Assembly (NCBI RefSeq): GCF_000738005.1
Contig: NZ_JHAL01000002.1
Span: 1,641,858-1,705,857 of the forward strand
Direction of reading: 5' to 3'
DNA from: Bifidobacterium crudilactis
GTDB taxonomy: Bacteria > Actinomycetota > Actinomycetes > Actinomycetales > Bifidobacteriaceae
DNA: 64,000 nt
The position numbers and the translations under genes were made by a program. Positions 51,828-60,537 of the stretch are shown here, piece by piece. The stretch's first letter is position 1. Every line of letters starts with the position of its first letter. The notes below the pieces were generated by a model. It did not search any database, was not told the DNA's origin, and saw only the letters and a program-made list of their open reading frames with translations.

Positions 51828-52154
51828 ATGCAGGTAACACAGACCATCACGGATCATGTGATCCATTGGACGGCGCAGACCGAGGCACAGACCGGGGTGC
51901 GTATTCTCGCCCTCCAGAATCCCGCGCCGCAGGCCCCTCCGGGAAGCGAGAAGTTCATGACGCTGATCGGCCTGGGCAAGTGGATCGCCCTGATCATCTG
52001 CGTGTTCGCCATCATCCTGGGCGCGGCCCTGTGGGCCATCCACGCCAGGCGTGGCGAGGACAGCGACGGCATCAACAAGGTGGGCATCGCCCTGATCGCG
52101 GTCATCATCATCTCGTTCGCCGCGAGTGTCGTCGGCTGGCTGGGGGGCTTCTAA
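51828..52154 (+). CDS. Small two-helix membrane protein, VirB2/pilin-like
   Basis: This is a 108-residue protein. After a ~50-residue N-terminus come two hydrophobic helices: LGKWIALIICVFAIILGAALWAI (about 50-72) and IALIAVIIISFAASVVGWLGGF (about 87-108), separated by a short basic loop. Two close helices and small size are the marks of VirB2/TrbC pilin subunits. AAGGAG precedes the ATG at 51828. Longer frames start without support. The next gene begins directly after its stop. Confidence 0.7.
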   Translation: MQVTQTITDHVIHWTAQTEAQTGVRILALQNPAPQAPPGSEKFMTLIGLGKWIALIICVFAIILGAALWAIHARRGEDSDGINKVGIALIAVIIISFAASVVGWLGGF

Positions 52155-52880
52155 ATGAGACGGCATACCATCACGGCGCTGCTGCTGCTCGCCCCGCTCG
52201 CCCTGACCTCCGGGTGCGGCTGGGGAGGGCAGCCGGCGGCATCTTCCACCGGATCGTCATCCACCGTGTCACCGTCCTCGACGTCGACGGGTGCCACGAG
52301 CGTGCAGCCCAGCGTCTGCGGTCTGCCGGGTTCCGGCGACTCCACCACCCTCACTACGACACCGCATGTGGATGAATGGCGTTACGAGAACCAGACCCTG
52401 TGGCCGTACCCGTATGCGAAGAGCTACGGTCCCGGCGTCGTCAAGGACGATGGCATGCGCAGCTGCTTCTCCCATGACCCGCAGGGCGCGTTGTTCGCGG
52501 CGGCCAACATCGCGGCCATGACCACGGACCAGAACCTCATGAGCGACCCGGAGCATGCGATCAGCCTGTTCGGGAAAGGCTCGCAGTATGACCGTATGGC
52601 CGCGAAGATCCGCCAGCTCGGATCCTTCCCGGTCGGCAGCGCCTCAGATTCGCGTGGCACGCCGGCAGGCTTCCGGATTCTGGACTTCACGGACAGCGAG
52701 GCGACCGTGGACCTGGGATTCGTGGGCACGTCGGCCGGCCAGTCCGTGGATCTGAGCATCGTCTACCATCTCGTCTGGTCCGACGGGGACTGGAAGCTGC
52801 GCTGTGAGAAGGACATCCCCATCACGTCGGCCGTGATCCCCTCGTTCACCGGCTACACGGAGTGGAAGGTGAGCGGCTGA
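52155..52880 (+). CDS. Lipoprotein of the conjugation operon
   Basis: This is a 241-residue protein with signal peptide and lipobox ALTSGC (Cys21), followed by a Ser/Thr-rich linker and a domain of ~180 residues (DEWRYENQTLWPYPYAKSYGPG... VDLSIVYHLVWSDGDWKLRCEKD). The family is not recognised, but such lipoproteins occur in actinobacterial ICE operons beside the VirB6-like gene. The ATG follows the previous stop without a gap, and its own stop overlaps the next start (TGATG). Confidence 0.75.
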   Translation: MRRHTITALLLLAPLALTSGCGWGGQPAASSTGSSSTVSPSSTSTGATSVQPSVCGLPGSGDSTTLTTTPHVDEWRYENQTLWPYPYAKSYGPGVVKDDGMRSCFSHDPQGALFAAANIAAMTTDQNLMSDPEHAISLFGKGSQYDRMAAKIRQLGSFPVGSASDSRGTPAGFRILDFTDSEATVDLGFVGTSAGQSVDLSIVYHLVWSDGDWKLRCEKDIPITSAVIPSFTGYTEWKVSG

Positions 52881-54499
52881 TGGATTGGCTCGATCAGATC
52901 GGCGAGGTCGCCTCCGCCATCAACCCGTTGAACATCGCCGGCACGGCGATCGGGAAACTCGTCAGCGGCATCTTCAGCATCATCGCCGGCCTGGTCAGCG
53001 ACGCGGTCGGCGGCGCGGTCAGCTCGTTCGCCACGCTGTGGATGAAGGTGCCCACGCCGACCATATCCGGCGGCGATACGAAGGCCGTGAACCCCAGCGA
53101 CACCGCCGGCATCATGCAGGCGGTGGGATACGTGAAGTGGATCAGCCTGGTCATGGCGGTGTTCGCCATCATCCTGCTCGCCGCCCGCTGGGCCATGAAG
53201 GCGAGGAGGGGCGATGGTGAGAACGCGTTCGGACGGCTCGGCGTGATCCTCGCCGCCGTCATCGGCATCTGCACGGCGACCGCCCTGGTCACTATGGTGT
53301 TGCAGACCGGGCCGAGCAGGGTCGGCGGCGTGGTCGGCAAGTTGCAGGCGCACCTGTGGTTCTACATGCTGGTGGCGGCCGCCATCAGCGTCATGGTCGG
53401 CATGGTCCGGCTCATGATGGCCAGGGACACGCAGCCGGCCGATGACACGTTGAAATCGCTGGTGCGGCTCATCGTGGTGGCCGGTGCCGGCACCACCCTG
53501 GTGCAACTGGCCCTGAACGCCGGCGACGCGTTCTCCACATGGCTGCTCAACGAGGCAACCGACCACGACTTCAACGCGGCGATCACCAAGGATCTGCAGA
53601 TCAGCGGCCTGATGCCCGGAGGGGCGCTGCTCATCATCATCCTGGGCCTGCTGTCCCTGATCGCCTGCCTGGTGCAGATCGCGCTGATGATCCTGCGCTC
53701 GGGGTTGCTGGTCGTGCTGGTCGGGATCCTGCCGCTCGCTTCGGCCAACACCAACACGGAATGGGGCATGAACTGGTATCACAAGAGCCTGGGATGGCTC
53801 GTGGCGTTCGTCCTGTACAAGCCGGTAGCGTCGATCATCTACGCGACCTGCTTCTGGATGATCAGCGGCGGCGCATTCGGCGACCAGTCGGGCACCATCG
53901 CCGGGCCGATGGTGGGGTTCGTGTTCATGGTCTGCTCGATAGTGGCCCTTCCCGCATTGATGAAGTTCGCCGTGCCCGCCGTCAGTGCGATGGGTTCCGG
54001 TTCGGGGGGCGGCGGTGCAGCCGCGGCAGCCCCGACCGGGGCGATGATGCTCGCCCGCGGCTCCGCGTCCTCCGGATCCTCCTCCTCGTCGCCAGCCCCG
54101 GCATCCGGCGCGACGTCCGCGCCTTCGGGTGCGTCGACGGCCGGCGGATCCTCCTCCGGTGCGGCCACTGGCGGTGCCGCTTCCACTGGTGCAGGCGCCG
54201 CTTCCGGTGCGGCCGCTGGCGCCGGCGCTGCGGCGGGCCCCGTCGGCGCGGGCGTCTCCGCTGCTGCGGGTGCCGTCAAGAAGGCCAAGGGTGCCATCGA
54301 ATCGGAGGCCGGCGGCGAAACGGGGGGATCCTCCCCGTCCGGTGCCGCTCCCGCACCTTCCGGCGGGACTTCCCAGGCCCCGGCGGGCGCGGCCACACCA
54401 TCGGGCAGCGCGGCCCAGCCGGCCGCCCCGGCGGCCGCACCCCAGGCGTCCGGTGCCGCCAGCGTGCCCGACAGGACCACGGGAGGTGACCAGGCATGA
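52880..54499 (+). CDS. VirB6-like polytopic membrane protein
   Basis: This is a 539-residue protein with about eight hydrophobic segments between residues 15 and 370, including YVKWISLVMAVFAIILLAARWAM, where the motif resembles the VirB2-like neighbour. A Gly/Ser/Ala/Pro-rich tail runs from about 380 to the end. It has the TrbL/VirB6 layout and sits where VirB6 is expected, before the SCO6880-type and VirB4-type genes. ATG 52880 overlaps the previous stop; a GTG 18 bases earlier is less likely. It should form the inner-membrane core. Confidence 0.8.
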   Translation: MDWLDQIGEVASAINPLNIAGTAIGKLVSGIFSIIAGLVSDAVGGAVSSFATLWMKVPTPTISGGDTKAVNPSDTAGIMQAVGYVKWISLVMAVFAIILLAARWAMKARRGDGENAFGRLGVILAAVIGICTATALVTMVLQTGPSRVGGVVGKLQAHLWFYMLVAAAISVMVGMVRLMMARDTQPADDTLKSLVRLIVVAGAGTTLVQLALNAGDAFSTWLLNEATDHDFNAAITKDLQISGLMPGGALLIIILGLLSLIACLVQIALMILRSGLLVVLVGILPLASANTNTEWGMNWYHKSLGWLVAFVLYKPVASIIYATCFWMISGGAFGDQSGTIAGPMVGFVFMVCSIVALPALMKFAVPAVSAMGSGSGGGGAAAAAPTGAMMLARGSASSGSSSSSPAPASGATSAPSGASTAGGSSSGAATGGAASTGAGAASGAAAGAGAAAGPVGAGVSAAAGAVKKAKGAIESEAGGETGGSSPSGAAPAPSGGTSQAPAGAATPSGSAAQPAAPAAAPQASGAASVPDRTTGGDQA

Positions 54500-56013
54500 G
54501 CGCACACGACAATCCCATCCACAAGCCACGCACCTACGGCAACTGGATCGAACCCAGGACGCCGGGCATCATCCCCGGACTCGGCCTGCTCGGCAGCGCC
54601 CTGGTGTTCGCCGGCATCTTCCTCGCCCTGCCGTTCATGATGCTCAACCTGTATGTGCCGGCGATCACGATATTCCTGCTGACCTGCGTGTTCGCGTATC
54701 TGATCAGCAGGAAGGACGTGCACGGCAAGAGCATCGCCACGAAGATCATCGTCAAATGCGGCTGGTGGATGGCCACATGGAAAAGAGAGCACATGTTCAG
54801 AGGTGGAATACTCGGATACGGACCCGAAGGGTCCATGATCCTTCCCGGCCTGCTGGCCAGGACCCAACTGCTGCACGCCACGTCGGCCAACGGCGATTTC
54901 GGCGTGATCCACTGCCCCAGGCAGCACACCTACACGCTGGTGATCCGCACCTCGCCGAACGGCGAGGATCTCGTCGATCCCGGGCAGATGGACCGGTGGG
55001 TGGCCGAATGGGCGCAAAGCAAGGCCGACATGGCCGACGAGCAGGGCCTGTTGCAGTACACGGTCACCGTGGAGACCTCCCCGGCGAACCCCCTGCAACT
55101 GCGCCAGGAGGTCACCGGCCAAGCGGACGTGAACGAACCCGATTTCGCGGCGTCGGTCATGACCAGCATCGTGGACACCTACCCGCAGGGATCCAGCCAG
55201 GCGAACGCATACGTGGCGTACACCTATTCCGACCGCAGGGCCGGCGGACGCCGGCGCGGCAGGGACGTCATGCTCACGGAGCTGTCCTCGCGACTGCCCT
55301 ACCTGATCCACAAGCTCCAGGCGACCGGGGCGGGGGCGTGCACACCGATGGGACCGGCGGAACTGTGCCGCTACGTGCGCATCGCCTACGATCCCGAACA
55401 GGCCCAGCAGTTCGACCTCGCCGACATGCAGGGCATCGACGTGGATCTCGCCTGGAGAAACTGCGGGCCGATGGCCACCCAGGCGTCCTGGGACTCCTAC
55501 CGGCACGACAGCGGCGTCTCCGAGACCTGGGAAATGACCATGACCCCCAAGGGCGTGGTCCAGGCCACCATCCTCAAACGGCTCCTGTCCGCACGGCAGG
55601 ACCTCATGCGCAAACGCGTCACCTGGATATTCCGACCCATCCCGGCGGAGAGGAAGCCGGACATCGTGGACCGTGACGTCAACCAGGCCGACTACGCGAT
55701 CAACAGCGCCAAGAAGGCGAAGGCGCGCGACCGGCGTCGCGCCAGGGCCGTCAACCAGACCGCCGAGGAGGAATCCAGCGGGGCCGGCCTGGAGAACTTC
55801 TCATGCCTGGTCACCGTCACCCTGAACGGTCACGCCCAGGGCGAGGACCGGGCCGACGTGGCCTCGGCGATAGAGAACCTGGGGGCCACGGCCAGGCTGC
55901 GACTGCGACCGGTGTACGGCTCGCAGGACTCCGCGTTCGCCGCCGCCCTGCCCCTGGGCCTGTCGCTCAGGCAGTACCAGGCGGTGCCGGCCAAATATTC
56001 GGACATGCTCTAA
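54496..56013 (+). CDS. SCO6880-family conjugation protein
   Basis: This is a 505-residue protein with two membrane helices near the N-terminus (about 28-45 and 48-70, PrgI/VirB3-like), then a long cytosolic domain with PRQHTYTLVIRTSPNG and the C-terminal ENFSCLVTVTLNGHAQGED... GLSLRQYQAVPAKYSDML. In actinobacterial ICEs this family precedes a VirB4-like ATPase and appears to correspond to VirB3 plus the VirB4 N-terminus as a separate gene. The start overlaps the VirB6-like stop (ATGA). The last ~60 residues are the part most like VirB4 N-terminal domains. Confidence 0.82.
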   Translation: MSAHDNPIHKPRTYGNWIEPRTPGIIPGLGLLGSALVFAGIFLALPFMMLNLYVPAITIFLLTCVFAYLISRKDVHGKSIATKIIVKCGWWMATWKREHMFRGGILGYGPEGSMILPGLLARTQLLHATSANGDFGVIHCPRQHTYTLVIRTSPNGEDLVDPGQMDRWVAEWAQSKADMADEQGLLQYTVTVETSPANPLQLRQEVTGQADVNEPDFAASVMTSIVDTYPQGSSQANAYVAYTYSDRRAGGRRRGRDVMLTELSSRLPYLIHKLQATGAGACTPMGPAELCRYVRIAYDPEQAQQFDLADMQGIDVDLAWRNCGPMATQASWDSYRHDSGVSETWEMTMTPKGVVQATILKRLLSARQDLMRKRVTWIFRPIPAERKPDIVDRDVNQADYAINSAKKAKARDRRRARAVNQTAEEESSGAGLENFSCLVTVTLNGHAQGEDRADVASAIENLGATARLRLRPVYGSQDSAFAAALPLGLSLRQYQAVPAKYSDML

Positions 56014-56023
56014 GGAGGGCATC

Positions 56024-57508
56024 ATGGCAGACATGCACGCACCCGCACGGTTCAAGGGATTCAAGGGGCCGGCAGGCGGATGGAGCACGGTGGTGCAGGC
56101 CCCCAACGAGTGGAGGGCCAGCACCGCGCAGTCATGCGGCCTGTGGCCCTTCTCCGTCGGGGCGGGCACGCCCATGATCGGCGTGCCGATGGGACAGCAG
56201 CTGTTCACCGGCTCGACGCTGTGCTGCGATCCGATCAACTGGTTCATGCGCGCCCATCTGATCTCCAACCCCTCGGCGTTCGTCCTGGGCAAGCCGGGAC
56301 TGGGCAAATCGACCGTGATCCGCCGCTGGGCCGTGGGCTACGCCCACCAGGGCGTCATCACCATGTTCCTGGGCGACGTCAAGAGCGAGCACGTGCCCAT
56401 CATCAAGGCGCTCGGCGGCCAGGTCATCACCCTGGGACCCGGCATCGGCTCCATCAACGTGCTCGACCCCGGCGGGGCGCTGCACGCGCTGGACAGTCTG
56501 ACCGGCACGCTGCGCGAGGAGCTGCACAACGCGATCCACACGCGACGGCGCAACATGCTGCGCGCCCTGATCACCATCAGCCGCGGCACCAGCCCCACCC
56601 AGCGCGAGGGCACCATCATGGACCGTGCGCTGCGCGTGCTGGACGACCGGTTCGCCACCCGCTCGCCGCTCATGAGCGACCTGCTCGGCATCATCCGCGA
56701 AGCCCCCCAGGAGGTGCGCGCCGTGGCGTTGGACCGTGGCGACGACGCCAGATACCGGAACATCACCGAGAACCTGGAATCCTCGCTCATCGACCTGTCC
56801 GGCAGCGGCGACATGGGCGACATGTTCTCCAACCACACCAGCGTGCAGATCGACCCGACACGACCCGTGGTGTTCGACATCCACGCCATCAACGAGGTGG
56901 ACCAGAGCCTGCGCGCGGCCGCGCTCATGGCCTGCTGGGACGCCGGGTTCGCGGCCGTGGACGCGAACCACTACCTCGCCAGGCAAGGCGTGGCCCCGCT
57001 GCGCCACTATTTCCTGGTGCTCGACGAGCTGTGGAGCGCGCTGCGCTCCGGGTCGGGCATGGTGGACCGCGTGGACCAGGTAACCAGGCTCAACCGCACC
57101 TTCGGCGTCGGCCAGGCACTGATCACCCACACCATGAGCGACCTCGAATCCCTGGCCGAGCCACAGGACCGGATGAAGGCCAAGGGCTTCGTGGAACGCT
57201 CCGGCATGGTGCTGTGCGGCGGCCTTCCCGAAGGTGAGCTGCCCTTGCTGAACCAGGCGATCAGCGTGTCCCGCGTGGAGATGGACCTTCTGAAATCATG
57301 GAGCGACCCGGGCGCCTGGGACGAACGCTCAGGCGTCGAGTCCGATCCTCCCGGGCGTGGCAAGTTCCTCGTCAAGGTCGGCGGCCGTCCCGGCATCCCC
57401 TTCCACCTGAAGCTCACCGGCCAGGAACTCGACCCGAACGACACCAACCTGCTGTGGCACGCGCCACGGCGAACGAACGGCCGGGAGGCGGAACATGGCA
57501 TCGAATAA
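56024..57508 (+). CDS. VirB4-like conjugation ATPase
   Basis: This 494-residue cytosolic P-loop ATPase has Walker A GKPGLGKST at 89-97, LGDVKSEHVPIIKALGG, the Walker B strand FLVLDELWSAL near residue 331, and the downstream arginine/glutamine motif region QALITHTMSDL. It powers pilus and channel assembly. Its short length agrees with the VirB4 N-terminal domain being provided by the SCO6880-type gene upstream. AAGGAGGG lies just before the ATG. It overlaps the coupling-protein gene by 14 bases. Confidence 0.88.
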   Translation: MADMHAPARFKGFKGPAGGWSTVVQAPNEWRASTAQSCGLWPFSVGAGTPMIGVPMGQQLFTGSTLCCDPINWFMRAHLISNPSAFVLGKPGLGKSTVIRRWAVGYAHQGVITMFLGDVKSEHVPIIKALGGQVITLGPGIGSINVLDPGGALHALDSLTGTLREELHNAIHTRRRNMLRALITISRGTSPTQREGTIMDRALRVLDDRFATRSPLMSDLLGIIREAPQEVRAVALDRGDDARYRNITENLESSLIDLSGSGDMGDMFSNHTSVQIDPTRPVVFDIHAINEVDQSLRAAALMACWDAGFAAVDANHYLARQGVAPLRHYFLVLDELWSALRSGSGMVDRVDQVTRLNRTFGVGQALITHTMSDLESLAEPQDRMKAKGFVERSGMVLCGGLPEGELPLLNQAISVSRVEMDLLKSWSDPGAWDERSGVESDPPGRGKFLVKVGGRPGIPFHLKLTGQELDPNDTNLLWHAPRRTNGREAEHGIE

Positions 57509-59210
57509 CCGCAGATCGCAGCCACAGGCGTGCAGCGACACCACAATCCTCATAGTGGGCGGCATCGGCGTCGCGGCGGCCGCCGCCTGGACCATCTGGG
57601 TGGCATGGCATCTGGGCATGCTGATACAAGACCGCCACATGCCGCACGTGGGCATGGGCACGCTCCTGTCGGGCCTGTTCCACGGGACCATCGCCTGGCC
57701 GGGCGTCGCCGGATGGATCATGGTCGCCGTGCAGATCGCGGTGTACACCGCCCTGATCGCCCTGTTCCTGATGATCCGGGCAGCACACACAGGCGGCCGT
57801 ACCCGCATCGACGACAAGGCCAGGTATCTCGGCCGTGGCAGGGACATCGCCAGCCTCACCGGGAAACAGGTCGCCCGGGTCGCCAAGCGCCTCGGCGTGA
57901 CCGGCGATACGGTGGGCCTGACGCTCGGCCGGCACATCCCCTCCGGCAAGACCCTGTACATGACCTGGGAGGACACGCTGCTCACGGTCGCCGGCCCCAG
58001 GACCGGCAAGACCACCTGCCTGGTCATCCCCTCCATACTCGACGCCCCCGGCGCGGTGGTCGCCACGTCGAACAAACCCGACGTGATCCAGGCGATCCGC
58101 GCGCCACGATCCGTGAAGGGCACGGTATGGGCGTTCGACCCGCAGCATATCAGCGACGAGGCGCGCACCTGGTGGTGGAATCCCCTCAGCTACGTCACCG
58201 ACGACACGAAGGCCTTGCAGATGGCCGGATACTTCGCGGCCGCCACCACCGACCCCAATGCGAAGAGGGACGCGTTCTTCGACACGGCGGCCGAAAGCCT
58301 GCTCTCCTACCTGCTGCTCGCCTGCGCGCTCTCCGACCAGCCGATCACCCAGGTATGGCATTGGCTGACCAACACCAACGACACCAGTCCCGTCGACATC
58401 CTGCGCCAGGGCGGCTATCCGCTGCTCGCCGACAGCCTGGAAGCCGTCATCGAATACCCCGACAAGCAGAAACAAGGCGTCTACGGCTCCGCACAGAACC
58501 TCTGCCGCGTGCTCACCAGCCCCACGATCACCGCCTTGGTGACCGACACCGGCGAAGGACTGCCCTGCCTGGACGTGCAGGACTTCGTCGGATCGAACGA
58601 CACCCTGTGCCTCATGAGCCGCGAGGGCGTGGGAACGGCCGGTGCGCTCACCCTCGCGATCACGGCCGCCGTCGCCGAGGCCGGCGAGGAACGCGCACGG
58701 CGCGAGGGCGGCCGGCTGCACGTCCCCCTGGTCATGGTGCTCGACGAGGCGGCCAACATCTGCCGGTGGCGCGAACTGCCCGACCTGTACTCGCACTACG
58801 GCAGCCGTGGCATCATCATCCTCACCTTCCTGCAATCCTGGTCCCAGGGCGAGCAGGCATGGGGGGACAAGGGCATGGAGAAGATGTACAGCGCGGCCAA
58901 CATGGCCGTCTACATCGGCGGCGTCAAGGAGGAACCGTTCCTCAGATCCATGAGCGGCCTGCTCGGCGAATACGAGTACGTGTCCCGCCAGGTCGGCTAC
59001 AGCCGTGGCGAGGGCAGCTCGACCATGAGCATCACCCGCGACCACATCCTCGACATCGACGACCTCGCCGCCCTGCCCAGGGGCCGCGCACTGCTCATGT
59101 CGTCGGGCAACCGCCCCGTCCTCATGAGGACCATACCCTGGATGGACAGGCCCGACGCCAAGGAAGTCATCGAACAGCAGGAGAAGGAGCGGCAGCATGG
59201 GCTTGGGTGA
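57495..59210 (+). CDS. Type IV coupling protein (VirD4/TraG family)
   Basis: This 571-residue inner-membrane ATPase brings relaxosome DNA to the channel. Two N-terminal helices (about 17-40 and 68-95) anchor it; Walker A is GPRTGKTT at 167-174, Walker B LVMVLDEAANI near 415, and ATSNKPDVIQA and PRGRALLMSSGNRPVLMR are typical of the family. Its ATG lies within the end of the VirB4-like gene and its stop within the next gene, showing tight coupling. Confidence 0.92.
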   Translation: MASNNRRSQPQACSDTTILIVGGIGVAAAAAWTIWVAWHLGMLIQDRHMPHVGMGTLLSGLFHGTIAWPGVAGWIMVAVQIAVYTALIALFLMIRAAHTGGRTRIDDKARYLGRGRDIASLTGKQVARVAKRLGVTGDTVGLTLGRHIPSGKTLYMTWEDTLLTVAGPRTGKTTCLVIPSILDAPGAVVATSNKPDVIQAIRAPRSVKGTVWAFDPQHISDEARTWWWNPLSYVTDDTKALQMAGYFAAATTDPNAKRDAFFDTAAESLLSYLLLACALSDQPITQVWHWLTNTNDTSPVDILRQGGYPLLADSLEAVIEYPDKQKQGVYGSAQNLCRVLTSPTITALVTDTGEGLPCLDVQDFVGSNDTLCLMSREGVGTAGALTLAITAAVAEAGEERARREGGRLHVPLVMVLDEAANICRWRELPDLYSHYGSRGIIILTFLQSWSQGEQAWGDKGMEKMYSAANMAVYIGGVKEEPFLRSMSGLLGEYEYVSRQVGYSRGEGSSTMSITRDHILDIDDLAALPRGRALLMSSGNRPVLMRTIPWMDRPDAKEVIEQQEKERQHGLG

Positions 59211-59703
59211 GGAGACGGCCAACCTGCTCGACGCGGCGTTCGAAGGGCCAGAACCCCAGGAGGAGACGCCCGAAGCGCCAGAGGCGCGGCTCGTGTACGC
59301 CAACGTGTACGAATTCGTCTCCCAATGGCTCCGGTTCATGTACCGGCGCAACGTGAACGGCAAATCCGCGTACTGGAACGCCACCTGGTGGAACAGCCAG
59401 GAAGCCGAATCACGGCTCACGGAACTCTGGCGCACCTGGGAATACTACCGGCAGGACCCCATCGGCATGGCCTTCTGGTGGCGGGACTTCTGCGACCCGA
59501 CCATGAGCATCCTCCTCAGCGAGGACGGCCCCTTCAAAGCGACCTGGGACGAGGACCGCGACCGCAGCAACGGGAAGGAACCCCTGGCCTGCGCGCCAGC
59601 ACCCGAAGGCATGTTCAGGGACGAACGCGCCGACGGGAGGATGCCACCAACCAAACTCACCGGGACAGACCCTGTTGACGCACGTTCCCGCGCCCTTTCC
59701 TGA
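59197..59703 (+). CDS. DUF4913-like protein of actinobacterial conjugation loci
   Basis: This is a 168-residue soluble protein. The central part, VYEFVSQWLRFMYRRNVNGKSAYWNATWWNSQEAESRLTELWRTWEYYRQDP, is rich in Trp and matches the pattern of DUF4913, which is found next to coupling proteins in actinobacterial elements. Function is unknown; a relaxosome-to-coupling-protein adaptor is possible. It starts inside the coupling-protein gene and its 3' end overlaps the convergent relaxase-operon gene by 47 bases. Confidence 0.78.
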   Translation: MGLGEETANLLDAAFEGPEPQEETPEAPEARLVYANVYEFVSQWLRFMYRRNVNGKSAYWNATWWNSQEAESRLTELWRTWEYYRQDPIGMAFWWRDFCDPTMSILLSEDGPFKATWDEDRDRSNGKEPLACAPAPEGMFRDERADGRMPPTKLTGTDPVDARSRALS

Positions 59704-60511
59704 CACCCCGGGCTTTGGACGCCGTCTTGCCTCCCTTCCTCGCGGCGGCGTTCCTGCCGGCCACCGGCGCCTGGCTGGCGGACTGGCCGTGCGACACCTC
59801 GACCAGCATCCGCCCCTGTATCTCATCCTCGCCAACACCCTCGGCGCGCATCCGGTCGGCCTCACCCTGGATCCGGTCGGCACTGTCGAAGACCATGCCT
59901 GCATCGTCCTGGGCCTGCCCGCGCTCGTTCTCGTCACGTTCGCGCAGCACCGCGTCGCCAGGCTTGTCGGATTGTTCGGTGTCAAGCGTCGATTCCAGCT
60001 CGTCCACGCGCGCCATGCTCTGCCCGGCCTCGTCACGCCGCTGCTCCGCCTGACCGTCACGGAGGGCCGCCGTCACGTTGAGTGAGTCGCTTTTGCTGAT
60101 CGCGTCGATGATCGACGCCCTGTCGGGATGATCCGCGATCCTCACCCCGTAGCGTTCGAGCACATCCTGCTCGATCCTCTGGCGTGCCGCCTCCATCCGT
60201 TCGTCCCGGCCCTTCCAGGTGTCAGTGATCTGCACCAGGTCCGCGATCCGTTCCGGTGATGCCTGGTCGATCCAGCCTTCGGGCGTCGCGGCCTCGACCT
60301 CGCTTAGGCTTGAAGCGCGCAGCGCCTCGATCCTCTGGGTGATCTCCCGGCTGTCCCTGCCGTCACTGTCTGCGGCCTGCTCGTCATGTTGACTCCGCAT
60401 GGCACTCATGGCCTCCAGTGCGATGCCAGCCAGCGTCGCCGTACTGCGAACCGGTGCCGTGGACCCCTGGACGATCTCCGCATCCGAGGTGCCGTTCTCC
60501 ATCATGTCCAT
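59657..60511 (-). CDS. Helical accessory protein of the relaxase operon
   Basis: This 284-residue acidic, largely helical protein is not assigned to a family. The Arg/Glu/Asp/Gln-rich middle is probably coiled coil, and the C-terminus is basic (ARKGGKTASKARGVRKGRGN), suggesting nucleic-acid contact. It is the third gene of the mobC-relaxase operon, 26 bases after the relaxase stop, with AAAGGA before ATG 60511. Its role may be in DNA transfer or as a translocated effector; neither is shown. Confidence 0.65.
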   Translation of the reverse strand: MDMMENGTSDAEIVQGSTAPVRSTATLAGIALEAMSAMRSQHDEQAADSDGRDSREITQRIEALRASSLSEVEAATPEGWIDQASPERIADLVQITDTWKGRDERMEAARQRIEQDVLERYGVRIADHPDRASIIDAISKSDSLNVTAALRDGQAEQRRDEAGQSMARVDELESTLDTEQSDKPGDAVLRERDENERGQAQDDAGMVFDSADRIQGEADRMRAEGVGEDEIQGRMLVEVSHGQSASQAPVAGRNAAARKGGKTASKARGVRKGRGNVRQQGLSR

Positions 60512-60537
60512 GATCGTGTCCTTTCCTATGCTGTGTC

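Noticed and set aside
59715..60085. Plus-strand frames opposite the mob operon
   Set aside because: They are antisense to the helical accessory gene, Pro/Arg-rich and without ribosome sites.
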